Below, piece after piece: positions 1 through 17,798 of a stretch of 64,000 bases of DNA (position 1 is its first letter; the number at the start of each line of letters is the position of its first letter). The notes beneath the pieces are model-generated. The model saw only the letters and a program-made list of their open reading frames with translations, did no database searches and was not told the origin of the DNA. The translations under genes and the position numbers were made by a program. Source of the stretch: Siniperca chuatsi (taxonomy: Eukaryota; Chordata; Actinopteri; Centrarchiformes; Sinipercidae); contig NC_058046.1 of NCBI RefSeq assembly GCF_020085105.1, forward strand, positions 14,925,175-14,989,174. The letters are read 5' to 3'.

Positions 1-1250
1 TATAATATTTTTATGGTCTTTGTTTTTGGTCAGATGTCACATCAAGATGAACTATCAAAGTTTGAAAGTTTGATATTCCCTTGATGTTTCTTCCACCCAT
101 TTTGTTCCTTGACTTTCAGTTAGTTTCATTTGAAGAAGTGACCCTGCCATGTTAACACTGTCTGTCACATAAACCATGTCACCCTCCCTCTAATGCCGGC
201 TCAGCTTCTTACTGGAGCAATTGCAACATTGCCAAAATATTTCTACCAATGTAGCCAACATTTAACATAAGCATTGACATATGAACAAGTGAACACCGCA
301 CCATACAGGAATAAAACATAAACATACACACATCCACACCAGAATATATTAATCAGCCACCTTTCATCATCTGTAATCTGTTTTTTCACGTGGTTCAGTT
401 GTCAGAGTTTTTAATCAAAATTTTTTGAAAGTGAAAATTTAAAAAATAGAAAAATTACTTCAGTTCTCTGTCTTTGGGCTGCATTGTGTGAAACAATTGA
501 ACATCAAGCAATGATGAGCATGACTAGATTGAATCTCAAAGGCAAACAAACCAAGAACAAATGCTGAATGTTCCCCAGATAAGCCACAGCAACTGAACCA
601 TCACAGATGGAAAAAACATACTATGTATCCTAAATACATTTCAAATGATTCAAAGCAATCAACCATTGCTGAATGAAGCTATGGCACACATACGTGACAA
701 TATATTTTAAACATCCACTACATGTTTAAATATATTGGGAACACAAATTGTGATGAGACATGATGAATGCATTTTTTGTGTGTATTTTGTTTTCAGATGC
801 ACATTTCTGAACATGAACACTCACCATAGTGTCCACTCTCTGTGTCCACTCTCTCCAGTCCCCTCTTTAAGAAGCATAAAGACAAATTATGCTTCTTGTT
901 TGTTTGCAAAATATGTAGTTATGCATTTTGTTTGGTATTTTCAGGTCTGCTTGTCTCTTTGTTTGTTATTGTTGTCTTGTAACTCAATGTACAGTATGTG
1001 CTTGAATGTTTTTTTTGTTTGTTTTTTATATTCATTTGCTTAGGGTTTATTTTAGTATAGTTTTTTTTTTACTTTATACTGTATCTTCTGTTTTTGTTAT
1101 GTGTCTGCATGTCTTTCTAATTTGTTCATTAGTGCATCTACAAATTTCTACTAAAATATTATTCTTGATGGATTCAGGTCTCTATCTACAGACAAAATTT
1201 ACCTTGTATTAACTTGTATGTGTGTGTATTTGTTTTGTGGCGGTGTGCAG
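1..1250 (+). other. trpm3: trpm3 intron, right part
   Basis: AT-rich DNA before the pore exon, ending in the acceptor gtgtgcag. No coding exon or RNA gene was recognised. The T-rich tracts at about 940-1070 open frames that carry no recognisable protein. Confidence 0.7.
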
Positions 1251-5201
<3,951 letters not shown>

Positions 5202-6500
5202 CAAGAACACTGGCCAGCACACTCACACACTGATAGGACCAGGGAGGAAAACAGAAAGGGCCAAGGGCAAAAGTGAATGCAGGGTGAAGTTGCCCATAGA
5301 TGCTGATCTGGACCAGATCTACAGTTTTTTTTTAACTTACAAAAGGTGAAAAGGTGATAAAAGTTTATTCATAGTCAGTGCTGGAGGGCAACTTTACCTT
5401 GGATCAGGAGTCAGGGGGAGAAGAATGGGAGATGTTGGGGTCCTACTGTACACCAGTCAAAAACAAAGAGCTATGAATCTAGAGTAGTTTTTACCTCCTC
5501 TTGTAGCTAAGTAACTCTCAATGGGGTGTTATGGCAATGGAAGGTGTATTTGTACTGTATGTCTTCCACCCACCGCCTTTACGGCAAGTAGACATCTGTC
5601 ACTGTGTTACATCACATATCAATCACGTTAGTCAGAGAAAGTATACTGTTACTCCTAGCTGCATTATATGGTAGAAACTGTCAAGTCTGAGCGACAAAGA
5701 GAGAAGAGAAAGAAAGAAAAAACAGCCACCTCATTTGTCATTTTGTCTTAGCATAGAGTCATTACTGTCGCAAAACTTTCGCTTTAAATGCATTTTCCTC
5801 TCTTCATATAATCCTAACTCCACTCTGTAAGATCCCAGTACTATCAAACAGAAAGAAGTTAACATTTCTGCGTGCTTCATAAATGAATCAAGTAAGTGTT
5901 TGGAACCATCTGTAACTATTTCCCCTCTTGGTTGCACTGGAAATTATTGCTGTAACATGGCAACAACTTACCTCTGGATACACAAATACACCTTTCAAAT
6001 AATCGATATGTATCTTTTTTTTAAAGGAATTTGCCTTTCGTTGTCTTGCGTTTTGTAGCGTAATTTATCTACAAACGTTTTTATTTCTTTTGTCAGTTCA
6101 GCTAGAAAAAGAAAGCAGTGTTTGAACTCCAGTCGAAATGTCATTACTCTATCACGTGCCTCCAGTCATGGCTGTCAAGTGAAACAGTAAAAACTGGGTT
6201 TAATTAGCCACGTGATAAGAGTGAGAAGCTAAAAGTTATCAGGAAAAAGTGAGAAAGAAAATGTGACATGAAGACTGAGATTAGGTGACATCATCTGGTG
6301 TTTTACAATTCGTGTTCAGGGCATCACTGAGTCAAGGCATGTATCTACAACAGGAAAATAACAGGATCGGGAGACAGAAGAGTTTAATCAAGTGCATGTT
6401 GACATTCACGTGCATATTTTCATGTCTGCACACACACACACTGTCAGTGAAATGTTACACAATACTAGAAAATAAAGTTTAGTTCAGACCTGATCGCTGA
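5202..6500 (+). other. trpm3: trpm3 3'UTR with candidate poly(A) signal
   Basis: Non-coding sequence after the TGA stop. The first canonical AATAAA in a plausible context is at 6471-6476, giving a 3'UTR of about 1.3 kb. Another AATAAA lies near 7384, so longer forms are possible. The end is inferred from the signal only. Confidence 0.5.
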
Positions 6501-9500
6501 GAGCTTTAACAAGTGCAATTGCAAAAAACAGAGGGCACAATGAGCCTATTTCAGAAGCAATGCTTACTGAGTGAACCAGATGTGAACCTTGTTTGCCTGC
6601 ACCTGACACCAAAAATCCTTACACTCAACCAATCATTGCTTTCTTGTAGCCCAGCCCTCCTCCTTCAGGTTTTGGCAGTGGCATTATGTTGCAATGGTTT
6701 TACATCCACCTACACCTAATGGATCCGTCCTTCTTCTATTCCATAACTGTCATTCATTTGCTTTTCTCCTTTATTTTTTTATTTTAATTGCATTCAAAGC
6801 CAGCCACTGCAAAAGGAGACTTTAAAAGAAAGCAATTGCCCGATGACGAAGCCCATTATAAATCATAAACAGGTCAAGAAGAGTTCCTAAAGAAAGAGCT
6901 AATTTATGAAATTATTTTTTTTAAAAAGCTTGACATAAGCAAGTCAAGTATATGCATTATAGCTAGGATATATAAAGACGTGCATTTTAAGTGGCATGGA
7001 GGAGGAAACATGGGGTTATTATTATTCTAAGATGAAAGCCAGATCAGATGAAAGCCAGATCAGTGTTTTAAAAAATGTCTAATTTTTTTATTCCAATGGA
7101 AAAAGTCTGGTGGGAGGAAGATGCCCTTCTCTGATAGCTTTGTAAAGATAAGATAATAAGAATTCTTACTGATTTTTTATGTTTGTTTTATATTTCCTCA
7201 CTATTACAATTCAGTTTAATCATGTTGCATTTATTTTGAGTTTGATTCTATTTATTGACAGTTTCTTGCTCATTATTGATAATTACAGTAAATGCCTGTT
7301 TGAATTACGAAATCAATATTTATATCTTCTCAGTGATATTTTTGTCGAATTTTAAGTATTTTCTAATTAAGCTTTTAAATTAAATAAAAGATGACCATTG
7401 CCATGCACTAAATGCTGATGTATTATATTATTTATTAAATATAGAATTGTCTGATATACTGTACATTTCAATCATATTTAAAGTAGTTTTTATTGTATGT
7501 TTTATCAAGCAGCTTATGAGAATTTTCTAATGTATAGTCAAACATGGCAATACACAGTTGCCAGTATACCAAACTTAGGGTGCCTTTTGGGCATGAATGG
7601 AGTATGTGGGGACTGAAGTGATTCTAAAATCTGTGAAATTTCTCATTTTTTGTTTTTTCCCTAATCATTAGCCCAAATATCTGTGATTATTTTCAACATT
7701 TTGAATACACTCATAGACCTTTGTTGTTCTCTTTAAACACATCTGATGTACAGAGTCGAGGGGAATGTTGTTATTAGTAGACTTTATCATTGCTTGTATG
7801 GACATTTATGTGAATCCACCAAAACACGTAAAAAGATCTCATTGAGAATCATAGTTTCATAGGTGAAGAAAAGAATCTATTTGCACATGAAACTGAGACA
7901 TAAGGATGAGGATATATCATCACCATAGGGTTGGTTCTGTTGCAGTAACTCTATTTATTGTTTGAACTTTTATCATTTGATTATCTCTCTGTCACAATTT
8001 GACTTTTGAAACTGTTCATACGCTAATCCTGACCCAACCCGGCCTAAACCTTAAAGGGGTTCTTCAGTAACTTAGGTACTGCACCTCCACAAAGTTGGGG
8101 GACTTTCTAGAGACAGATTTGAATCGAATTAATGGTCAGAACTGAAGAAACAGAGGAGGCTGAGATATCCCGACCTTTAGTCCCCAGTATGGGTCAAGAT
8201 TCAAAAACACTGGATCCTACAATTCCCATAGTGCAACATAGCATATATGCAATAGCATCTTTTGATAGACCTTCTCTGACTGTTAAATGCTCTCATCTTT
8301 CAAACTCCTTGCCCCCAGTTAATAACGCAGATTGTCTGTGAAATATTTCTCAATATAAATAATTCTCAAGCCTAACTGAACATAACCCTGATGACATCAT
8401 CAGTTTTATTTTCTCAGACTTCACAAAGCTCCCTTCAGAGCTACAAAAAACATTATACAACTGTGTTGATAGGCTGAATAGTCCACAATCGGTGGATTGC
8501 CCCTTTACCCCAGAAATTCCAACACTAACATGAATTGCATTGTGGACTCATGCTTAGTATATCATATAAGTTGGAGAGATTGGGGACTAACACTTAAATA
8601 TCCATAAAATGACAAATGGGATGTTGTAGCCCATCGATACAATTTCCTCAACAAAGATATAGATTACAGTATGTGTTAGAGAGGAAAGGTTGACCCCAAG
8701 TCAATGCTCAGGGACAGCGTCACCCCAGTGATGCAAGGTAGTAAGTATATAATGGAATCATGGTGGAAAGAAAGATGGAAATGAAAAAGAAATAGAGAGA
8801 TTTTAATTTGTAGTCAGCAGAAGGCTTCCAATATGATCACTGTGCTTTATGAGTCTAACCCAGAGTCCTCGAGGATTGTGGGGAAATCTATATATTTTGT
8901 GTTTTATGTCACAGAAATGGCAATAGAATATGAATGAATGTCTTCATACCTGATCGACTGACATTGTTCACCCACAGGAGTTGAAGTTCTTTATAATCCA
9001 AACAATAAGAATTGCGTATTGTTAGTGAGGGCTTTGGTCACGCATAGTTGACCCTCACACGCTGAACCAAACCAAACTTTGCCAAACCAAATGGAAACGA
9101 GCTGAGCTGTGCTCTACTGACCTGTTGTCAACACAGCTGTGGTAGACACCAAGCAAAGGTCGTACAGCTCAACTCAGTTTCTCATGGCTAAATATGAAAA
9201 CAGAAGCTACGGACTGAAAGTTCAGGCCCTCCTGTTTCACCTATTGTGATAAGAAATCAAATCAATCAATCTTCATCCTTACAGTAAGGAATATGAGACA
9301 GCATACATGTCCGTGGCACTTCTAAACTCGTGTGAACATGATTCTAGAAATGGTTTTGTGATATGTTGACATGGCTGTTGTGGAAGATATTGATGGGAGG
9401 TGTGCATGTGTGTGTGCATGTGTGTGTGAATGTGCGTGTACATTAACTGCGTGTGAACCTGGACATGTAGAAGACACCAGTAACAGGGAGGCATGCCAAC

Positions 9501-10980
9501 ACAACACAGCCCACCAGATTCTTAATGTACAGTATTTTTGAAATATTTTCCTATACTGTATCTCACAGTTTTGTGCAATCATGAGCACATGATGATAATC
9601 AACAGATCTGCTTCCCTCCCGTGACGACCTGTGAGTCGTAAGCTAAAGAGAGTTTCACGCATATGTTTTTTCTGCAATAACTGCTGATGTTGTGTTTCTA
9701 CAACTGAAAGGGGCTTACCCCTCCCTACTGGTTACCCTTTATTTAATGTCCTTCAAATGCATGCAGTTCTTCCACTCAGATTGTACAGAGATGACCTGTA
9801 AAGATGATGAAAGATAGAGAGAGATTATAATATGAAATCAAAGTAGTGAGTATTTGAATGCAAATACAAATCTGTATTCTTCAATGTTAATAGGATCATG
9901 TCTGGCATGCATTGTTAAATAAAAAATTAAATAGATTGGTACCCCGTGTCTCGACTGTTTTACTTCACCGGGATCTTTAACCAGTCAGTGACAAAAAGAC
10001 TGATGCTTATCGTGTGTGACAGTGAGAAAAGCATGGAAAGTGATAAGCATGGTTAGTGCAGTCATGTCAGTTTTAGCAGGTTACAGTAATGGCGAAAAGC
10101 CAAGCAGAGAGGTGTTTCTCAGACACGCAAGCTTTCGCAGAGGAAGAGGCAGAGAGAAAAAGGCTCATCATGTTACTTATAGCCTGTTGGACTAAACATC
10201 AGGAACAGGTGCTGCTTGGTGGACTGTCATTTTTAAAACTTGTTCTACTGCCATGAGGCACAAACACAGCCTTGAACTGTCCTGGAAAACTCTTTATGTG
10301 ATGTGTTGTAGGAAAACTCTTTATGTGATGTGTTGTAAAATGTACAATTTGTATAATTTATATATGAACAATTTTTCAAGACAATTGCCAAATTTTATAC
10401 CCTCTGGAAATTATTGTTTATACACGTCACTTCTTCATGGTGTAGCTCTGGTCCTTGGCTCTGGCTGGCTGAGTGGCTTTGAAGTGTGGCTGTGTAGAAC
10501 AACTAGTAAACACCTGTGCATCAGTGTGCTAAATTAAAAAAACTGTGCACAAACTGAAAAACACCACTTCTGCATTTATGTGTGTGTTGCTTTGCAAAAG
10601 AAATTGTTCCGTCCTTCTTTGTGACACAATAACATTAACACCTGTACCTTTGCCACCTGTATACAATCAGTGCAATAGCCCTGTGATTAATGTTTCCTTT
10701 GTAAAGCACACAATGTTCCATTGTTGTTGATACTGTACCAAAAAGATGTTGATTCACTTTTAAGGTACACTTTTAAGCACTTGTTATACAGAACCCTCTC
10801 TGAGTATTATAATATAGCCTACTGTACCTAGGCTATAATATAATCCTACTATTGGATTGTTTTAGCTGCTGGAGCAATTTTACACTACTTAGCTAGTTTA
10901 CTTTGTAAGATTACATTAAATTGCATGAGCTGATCATGTAGAGTGTGTCTCTAAAGTAACCAGTAAATCAGTAAATAGCT
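6500..10980. other. Intergenic, trpm3 to klf9
   Basis: AT-rich sequence with no ORF resembling a known protein, no splice-flanked exon and no RNA gene that I recognise. There are scattered short GT/CA-rich stretches near 9400. A tandem duplication of about 30 bp (AAAACTCTTTATGTGATGTG unit) lies at about 10278-10337. Confidence 0.6.
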
Positions 10981-11640
10981 GTCGGATATATAAGGGAGCG
11001 GGTCAGTGGTGGTGTGTCAGCTCACACTGCGCACGTGGAAGGGAACATTCTGTACTGAGTTTACGCACGTGCCCTGCCCACCCACCCACCCCCCGTTGCA
11101 GCACACGCACGCGCCCGCACACACTTTAAAACAACTTCAGCTTTGACACAGTCACCATTTCACGTCAACACAACAACAACATGACCCAGATGCGCCGTGC
11201 ACTCCTGAACTTTTGCACTTTTGTGAGAAAGGAAGCGAGCAGCAGCAGCGCAACAGCAGCAGAAGCACCTCCTCTTCCACAGAAATGTTTACAGCTCTGC
11301 TGAAGGAGGAGCTGGAAGACGGCTGCAGGCTACCCGTCCGGCCAAGAAACTCTTTTTCAACCAGATTTCTTTCCTGGAAATTTGGGGGGTTCTGCCACCG
11401 GATCGAGAAAAGTGGAGGCGGAGTTCCAATAACGCTCCGGGAAAAGGGCGAGAAGTTCCTGCAGTGTGCAGGGGGCTTACACAGTATCTTGTTGTGCTCA
11501 AACAGGGACATTGAACATTTCCTCTTGCACATTTTGTTTCTCATATCGTGTGAGCATTGGACATATAAATTTAGGGTTCACGATAAATCTGCTATTAGGC
11601 AGAGGTTCACTTCGGCAGTGCAGGCAGGATAAGAGGGTAT
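10980..11640 (+). promoter_or_regulatory. GC-rich upstream island with TATA box and GRE-like site
   Basis: GATATATAAGGG at 10984-10995 is a good TATA box facing right. It is followed by an abrupt rise in GC and CAG/AGC-rich sequence through about 11480. At 11042-11056, GGAACATTCTGTACT matches the glucocorticoid response element pattern (RGAACAnnnTGTTCT) at all but one fixed position. Downstream ATGs open a 40-codon ORF (11181-11303) and an overlapping 115-codon ORF (11285-11632). Neither product resembles a family I know, and no clear splice donor follows. It may be the start of an unannotated or lncRNA transcript, an alternative klf9 promoter, or an enhancer about 4 kb upstream of klf9. Confidence 0.45.
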
Positions 11641-14600
11641 TTTTGCAGTTGTACAGGAAAGGCGTGACACTCGTCTCTGTTATGAAATGCTGCTTCATTG
11701 TGACATTCCCATCGTTTAAAATGCATCCAATAGTATCACGGCCACATCAACACAGATCATGATGTATCTTTGAGGGAAGCACAGTGGCATATGAGGACTT
11801 TGCTTGGGTAGTAAAACACCTCTCTGTATGGCATTACTTTGACTGAGCCACTTCATTCTAATAGTCCCAGAGAAGAACATGTGCCCAATTAATGTCTACA
11901 CAGTTCTACACAGAGGCAGCATTGCTCCCCCAAAACTGAGTGGGATTTTCCTTACCCATGACTGAACCACCCACCGCACTGGAAGAACTTTTTTTCCTTC
12001 TAGCTGAGGGTCTCCTTACACTTTCAAGGAAACTGGCCACATAGCCTCACATATATAAAGCCTACTGTGTCTTGAATGTGCATGTAGCCTATTGTCTGTC
12101 AGACCCAATATTAGCATGTCCACTTAACACTTGTGATAATGCATTATAAAACATAAAGCTGCATCATAAGAGTTGATCTACAGGATCTATTTATATGGAC
12201 CCATTTTCCATATAAGGCTATAAGTTATTATGAGCACACATTTGCTTCTTGTAACCAGTGTGACAGTGTGGTTATGGCTTCATGGCAACTCAGTGTCTGC
12301 TTTAAGTAAAATAAGGTTCTACTGATAAACCTCACAGAGTGCAGACAGAGAAGACTGGGAAGTGTTGAGGCACAGAAGAAACAACTGCAGCATTGTTGAA
12401 AGAACATCTCTACTGAAAATGAGTGGGAATACTGGCTTGGCAGGATTAAGAAACACGTTATGCTCAGGTGGCTCATACATCACAGGATACAAAAAGTATG
12501 ATTCATTGCAGAACTCCTCATACCTGTTCACCTTTCTGCTAAACTCAAACTGAATAAAGATATTATGATGTGTCACTATACACTAAAAATCATGAATAGA
12601 AGAAAATCTGTAATTTTCTCTTCCTAATTTCACAAAACAAACAGCCATCTCTAAATATTTAAATCCTATGAAATGTAACTTAGATGTGAACATGTTACTT
12701 TTCTTGAAGCAGACACCGAACAGTCATAAAGGCATTATGGTAAGCCATAACCACACTCTGTACTGGTTAAAGAACTATAATGCTGATAAAACTTCATAAC
12801 CTTCCATGCATAATAGGTAGAGAGATTGTCAGTAATTGTGATACATGCCATTATACAGTAATCTGCTGTTACATTCATGCTTGTAATGCTTTATGACTGT
12901 TGTTATTACAATGCAATGAGGATGCAAGTATTATATTATGCAGGTATCGACATTATGAATTTCTACACATTATGCAGAAAGCGCTAATAAATGTATTCTT
13001 CTTTTAGACATTAAATAATTGACAGTGTGACTTTTATACTCTGCAACTTCACATAAAAACTATTTGACAGTGTCTTTACCAGTGAGGGAAATGGAAGAAA
13101 AGGATTTATTAATACCAGTTGATGGTTACAAGCTACTGAATTTTATGTTCGCATCTCATATCTGTTTCTCTTATTGAGATTGCAAGAAAGAAAAGAAAAA
13201 CACTATTATACACTGACAGCATAAATGTACCTCATGCACAGTGTCAAGCAAGTTTGCACTGAAGAGTTCAAGTGTAACTTTGAGGAGAGTTGAGGACTGC
13301 GCTAATTTAGGATCAGACCATGGTTGTGAAACTGGGACACAAAGTGAGACCTGTCTGCAGCTCAAGCATTATGGGCCACAGTGGCTGGGTTGGTTTGCAT
13401 CTAAAAGAAAGCAAAATTATCATTATGGGTCATCCCCTAAATAGTGATGTGTCAGCTCTGGTTGGATGTCACTACAGCTGCTAGTATGTGGATGCATAAG
13501 CTGTCAGAAACTGTACTGTATCAGTCATCAGGCTTTACCACACAGTTCATTTTTCCAACTAGACAGATATCATCAACTTCTTCTCAGTTATTTCACAATA
13601 CAGTATGGTAATCTAACAATATACCTGGGAATGCTATGATGCCAAAACTATAAGGATTCACACTAGTCTTAGAATGGACAAACTTATGGACCACAGATAA
13701 CCTTATACAATTGCTGCCTAAAATACAAAAAGCATATATAGACGGACCGGTGTAAAGAACAGCTGCATTATTGTATGACTCTGCCCTCAACTTTAACTTA
13801 CATACGTTGACCTTCACTGATTGATAACGGCTGGGCGAATAGTTTTGCAGCTGATGGCGGGACATAAAGCAACACCAGAGACCACTGGCTTCTTAAGAAT
13901 CATCCAAATCTCAGACTGCAGCCTCTACATACAAAGTAACAGCAAATCTTATGGTCAGTGTGGCCTATGTTTCTCCTCGTGAAATATGTAAACTGTTGCA
14001 ACTGGTTTCACGGGTTGTTGAGTGTACGACCTGCTCTTTAGCAGCCCTAAAGTCTCGCGTTGTTTTTCTCTTTTGTTTTCGTTCACAATGAACATCCATT
14101 TCGTGATCTTGCCTATGCTGGATCAAAATAAATGTAAATCCATCAATTCATCCACCAGCAACTTGTTTTACAAATATTATAGTAAAAACATATAATACTT
14201 GTAATTGTACATAGCCCATATATACATATAATAAATAGGCTTCCTCAATAAACAGTTTTCTTCAGAATGAAGCAACACTGTGGTGCTTAGGGGCGTGCCA
14301 TGATAAGTTCATGTACCCCTGTTGAGATGTTGCATTCGAGTACGTCTTCAAAGCATGTCGTAAAAATGTGTTGTTTGGCTGGAAGTGGTAAAATGGACCT
14401 GGTGACAGGAGTTTCTAGCATTCAACAATAACATATATGCTTTGAGTTGCTATGGGAGAATTAATAGATTAAAATGTGCACAGTAAAATATAAAATGAAT
14501 GGGATAAAACGTATAATACTCGTAAGTGCGTATCCATTTTAGCTGAGACCTCAAAATCCATTTTGGACAATGGTACCCATATTCCCCAGTCACCTTAAGT

Positions 14601-14700
14601 TTCTGAAGGTATCATCAGTCTGGTCCTGCCTTCTTTTCATCAATCCCTGCCTGGGATTGATCCAGTGTTCCATCACTCATTCCTGAATAGGCAATTCCAA
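11641..14700. other. Intergenic, upstream of klf9
   Basis: AT-rich DNA with no recognised exon, RNA gene or classified repeat. The open frames are short and lack family resemblance. Confidence 0.55.
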
Positions 14701-15169
14701 AAACGAGTCATGTTTCCTCCCAGCCAATCACAGTCCCGTTTTCTTATGACGCCGTGGGATTCCGCGAAATTGTTTCTTGGAGTTGAGCGATGTGCTGCTC
14801 ACAGATAAATAGGACAAGTTGACGCATGTGTGGGAACGCACAGAAAGGCGGAATAAACGCTGTGTTTTATTGACCCGGCAGTTAGAAAAAGGGATCTGTA
14901 GTGAGAAGGATAGAGGAAGCACCGGGAACGATTCAAAGTGCTATCTTTCCTGTGGGGGTGTTTATCTATCCACCCTGCAACCTCAACAAGAAAACGCAGC
15001 CTTTGCGGAATAGTCACATTGAAGACAACACGTGTGAATGGTTCACCGCATGTTTCCTGGGAGGAGTGCGGTCTGATGACTTTATTATATCCGTTTTGTC
15101 GGATTGTTTTTGAATATACAACTACTCTAGATACATTGTTTCTTTTCTCCATCCGGATCTGCTGTAGTG
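14701..15169 (+). promoter_or_regulatory. klf9: klf9 promoter and 5' leader with three uORFs
   Basis: A CCAAT box lies at 14724-14728 and a CRE-like TATGACGCC near 14746. A TATA-like GATAAATAG at 14804-14812 would place the start near 14835-14840. The leader contains ATG-initiated uORFs at 15038-15076 (12 codons) and 15076-15183 (35 codons), and one at 14826-14873 (15 codons) whose ATG may lie just at or before the start site. The second and third overlap as TGATG, and the third ends past the klf9 ATG at 15170 in another frame. Mammalian KLF9/BTEB mRNA is known for uORF-dependent translational control, so this leader is likely regulatory. Confidence 0.6.
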
Positions 15170-17798
15170 ATGTCGGAGGTTGATGTCTCTGCAGACTGTG
15201 TCCCCAGCCGACCACCGGGTCGGACAGAGGACACGTTGAAAGAAAACCAGGAGAACAGGACTTTGCTAATGGTGGCAATGATTTTATTGGACTTGAACAA
15301 ATGCAACCCTAACGCTATCGGCGCCGGAGGCAGCAGATGTCTCGGCGGCAGTGACGCCGCCGGGTCGCAGGAGAAGGTGGAGCGGGGGAGTTGCCGGTTG
15401 AACACCGGGGACAGCCGGGGCTCGGTGGCACCCAAACAGTCCCGGAACAAGAGGGCGGCGGCGGCGAGACAGGAGACTCCTGAGAAGAGACACTGCTGTC
15501 CTTTTAGTGGCTGTGGGAAGATGTACGGCAAGTCGTCCCACCTCAAAGCCCACCTCAGGGTCCATACCGGTAAGTCGAGGCTCTACTGGGCGACACGCCT
15601 ACGAAACTAACGGACTCGATTCTGTTGACGACAGCAAAACCGCTCTGCGTCACTTCTGCCGTCATTTTTTTTTTTTTAAATTCATACGCATGCTGACATC
15701 ACTGTTAAAGCTCTGTTGGCTATTTCTAGGACGTAAAGTACGTAGGAAAAGATGAGTGTCAGTCTGTGAACATTTTAGAATTACTGTAAGAGAAAATACC
15801 CCAAATACAATGATGTCATTATAGAGGCATGCTTTTATAGCCTATTTAAGAATACATTTAATGTTATAGACTAGGCCCACAGTCCGTGTTGTGTCTGTGT
15901 AATGTGACATGAGGAGTGTGAGTGAGAGACCACATGTTCCTGCAAATGAATAACAGATTGTAGGAAAGGTGGTGCCGTGAATTTGCCCCTGCTGGGGGTG
16001 TGACTGCGGGTGGGCTTGTGGGAGATCTGGGAACACCGCGTGCTTCCGCCCATATTTGTGATGATTGTTCAGGTATGATAAGTCATCCGGGACCACCATG
16101 AGACCTGATGTTATCAAAATGATGCCAAACGACGATCACTGTTATTAATCGCGGGTTATCTTACAGGAGATGAATCTGTTTTTGTGTTTACATCCATCAT
16201 ACGTATTGTAATAACAGCGACTAACAAGAGTTGTGAATGTCGACATCTTAGCTTATGATTCACATGCAGGTCACTGCGACACTGTTTGTCCCCACATGTT
16301 CTTGTCCGGAGGTAACCCTTCCTGCACCACCATTTCCTCATACGTCATCCTCCTTCACGCCCCTCTCCAGGTCGGATTGTAAACAAGGGCAGACATGTGG
16401 TTCAATGGAGCACGTGTGGGAGGAGGAGGTAGCCAAAGTTTTTTCCCCCTTCTTTTTTTAATTCACGGGGCTCTTATCATGAGTCACCATTTCTAAATCA
16501 AATATGTTCTGTAATAGTTCCTGGAAATTGCTGTTTATGCAGGCGCTCCCAAAAGTTTGATTTGCTACAGACAAATAACCCCCACAGTCTTTTTGTGAAG
16601 TTTGTACTCTCTACTCCTCCTCCTCTCACTTGATTAATTTTGTGTCTGTGTGTTCCTTGTTTTATTTATTGCCCTGCCCACCTCTTTCAAGGGCTAAGAA
16701 TTAAAATTATGTTTTTGAATGAAAAGAGTAAAGGTTAAAGATTAGGTATGCAATGAAAAATCCTCATCCTAATGTTCTGTTTGGGGTCCTGGAGCCTCCG
16801 GGCTCTTTTTAACAGCTCCAAAAACATACTTAACACTGTTTTATCACCATGATAATTTTGAACTGATGACATGATTCAGACACAAAAAATGATGCATTAC
16901 TTCTGTTTGGAGTCTCAGAGAGTCCAACGTGGTTAAAATACAATTTTCATCTGCTGTGTTTCTGGGATTGGTGTTGACAGTGCTTTTTACACAGCACTAT
17001 CTCTTCCAAATAAGTCTATTTGTATGTCTGTTATTGGAACAGTTTGTTCCATCGAGTTTGACCTCTCAGGGATCTAATTGACGCCAAACATAAGTAAAAT
17101 CACTATGGAGGATAACATACAATACATTTCTTTGTCTGTACATGACTTTTCAGCAAACAAAAGGAATATATTTGTTCATACATAGCACATATTAAACATG
17201 ACATATTTCTTAATTAGGTATAATAACAATGCTTTATGGCCACTTTTGTAATTTGTCACCTTCTTCAAAAGGGTTACCACTTTTCTGCATATTGGGTTTT
17301 AATAGGGTCAGAAGAAAAGAAAAAAATGTAAACAAATTATTGATTTTGCAATTGTAATTTTTTTTTTACACATACAGCAACAGGGTCCCCAAACAATGTG
17401 GAAGAAAAGCCAATATCAACAAAACACAGGGGTTAAGGTTGGAGCTTATTTAATAAATGCAGTCAAGGGAAAGTCCTTAAAAGTATACTAATACAAAACT
17501 TGTGTGTGTTTCCTCAGGTGAGCGTCCCTTCGAGTGTACCTGGCCAAACTGTGGCAAGAAGTTCTCCCGATCAGACGAGCTGACGCGTCACTACCGCACG
17601 CACACGGGTGAGAAGCGCTTCAACTGTCCAATGTGCGACAAGTGCTTCATGAGGAGCGACCACCTGACTAAACACGCCCGGCGACATGCAGGCTTCCATC
17701 CCAGCATGTTGCAGGGCTCCAGTGAGGCCAAGAGACGCCGCTGCTCCATGTCCATGTCCTCCTCTGACTCTGGAGACCAAAGTCCTGCTGGAGTGTGA
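15170..17798 (+). CDS. klf9: Kruppel-like factor 9
   Basis: Nuclear transcription factor that binds GC/CACCC boxes. Coding exons are 15170-15569 and 17518-17798 (681 nt, 226 aa); donor CCG|GTAAGT and acceptor TTCCTCAG join to give HTGER. Three C2H2 fingers: C110/C115/H128/H132, C140/C145/H158/H162, and C170/C173/H186/H190, with TGE(R/K) linkers. [26 protein letters not shown] and the tail FHPSM match KLF9; KLF13 has CSWQDC, FARSDELARH and FHPGM. The short LLDLNK motif near residues 39-44 is also KLF9-like. The N-terminal Sin3-binding segment is poorly conserved, and the C-terminal Ser-rich tail is longer than in mammals (human KLF9 is 244 aa). Linkage to trpm3 agrees with human 9q21. Start chosen: ATG at 15170, with G at -3. 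Confidence 0.92.
15570..17517 (+). other. klf9: klf9 intron
   Basis: About 1.9 kb, phase 1, located at the KLF-family position between fingers one and two. No nested gene was recognised. A poly(T) tract lies at 15665-15678. Confidence 0.9.
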
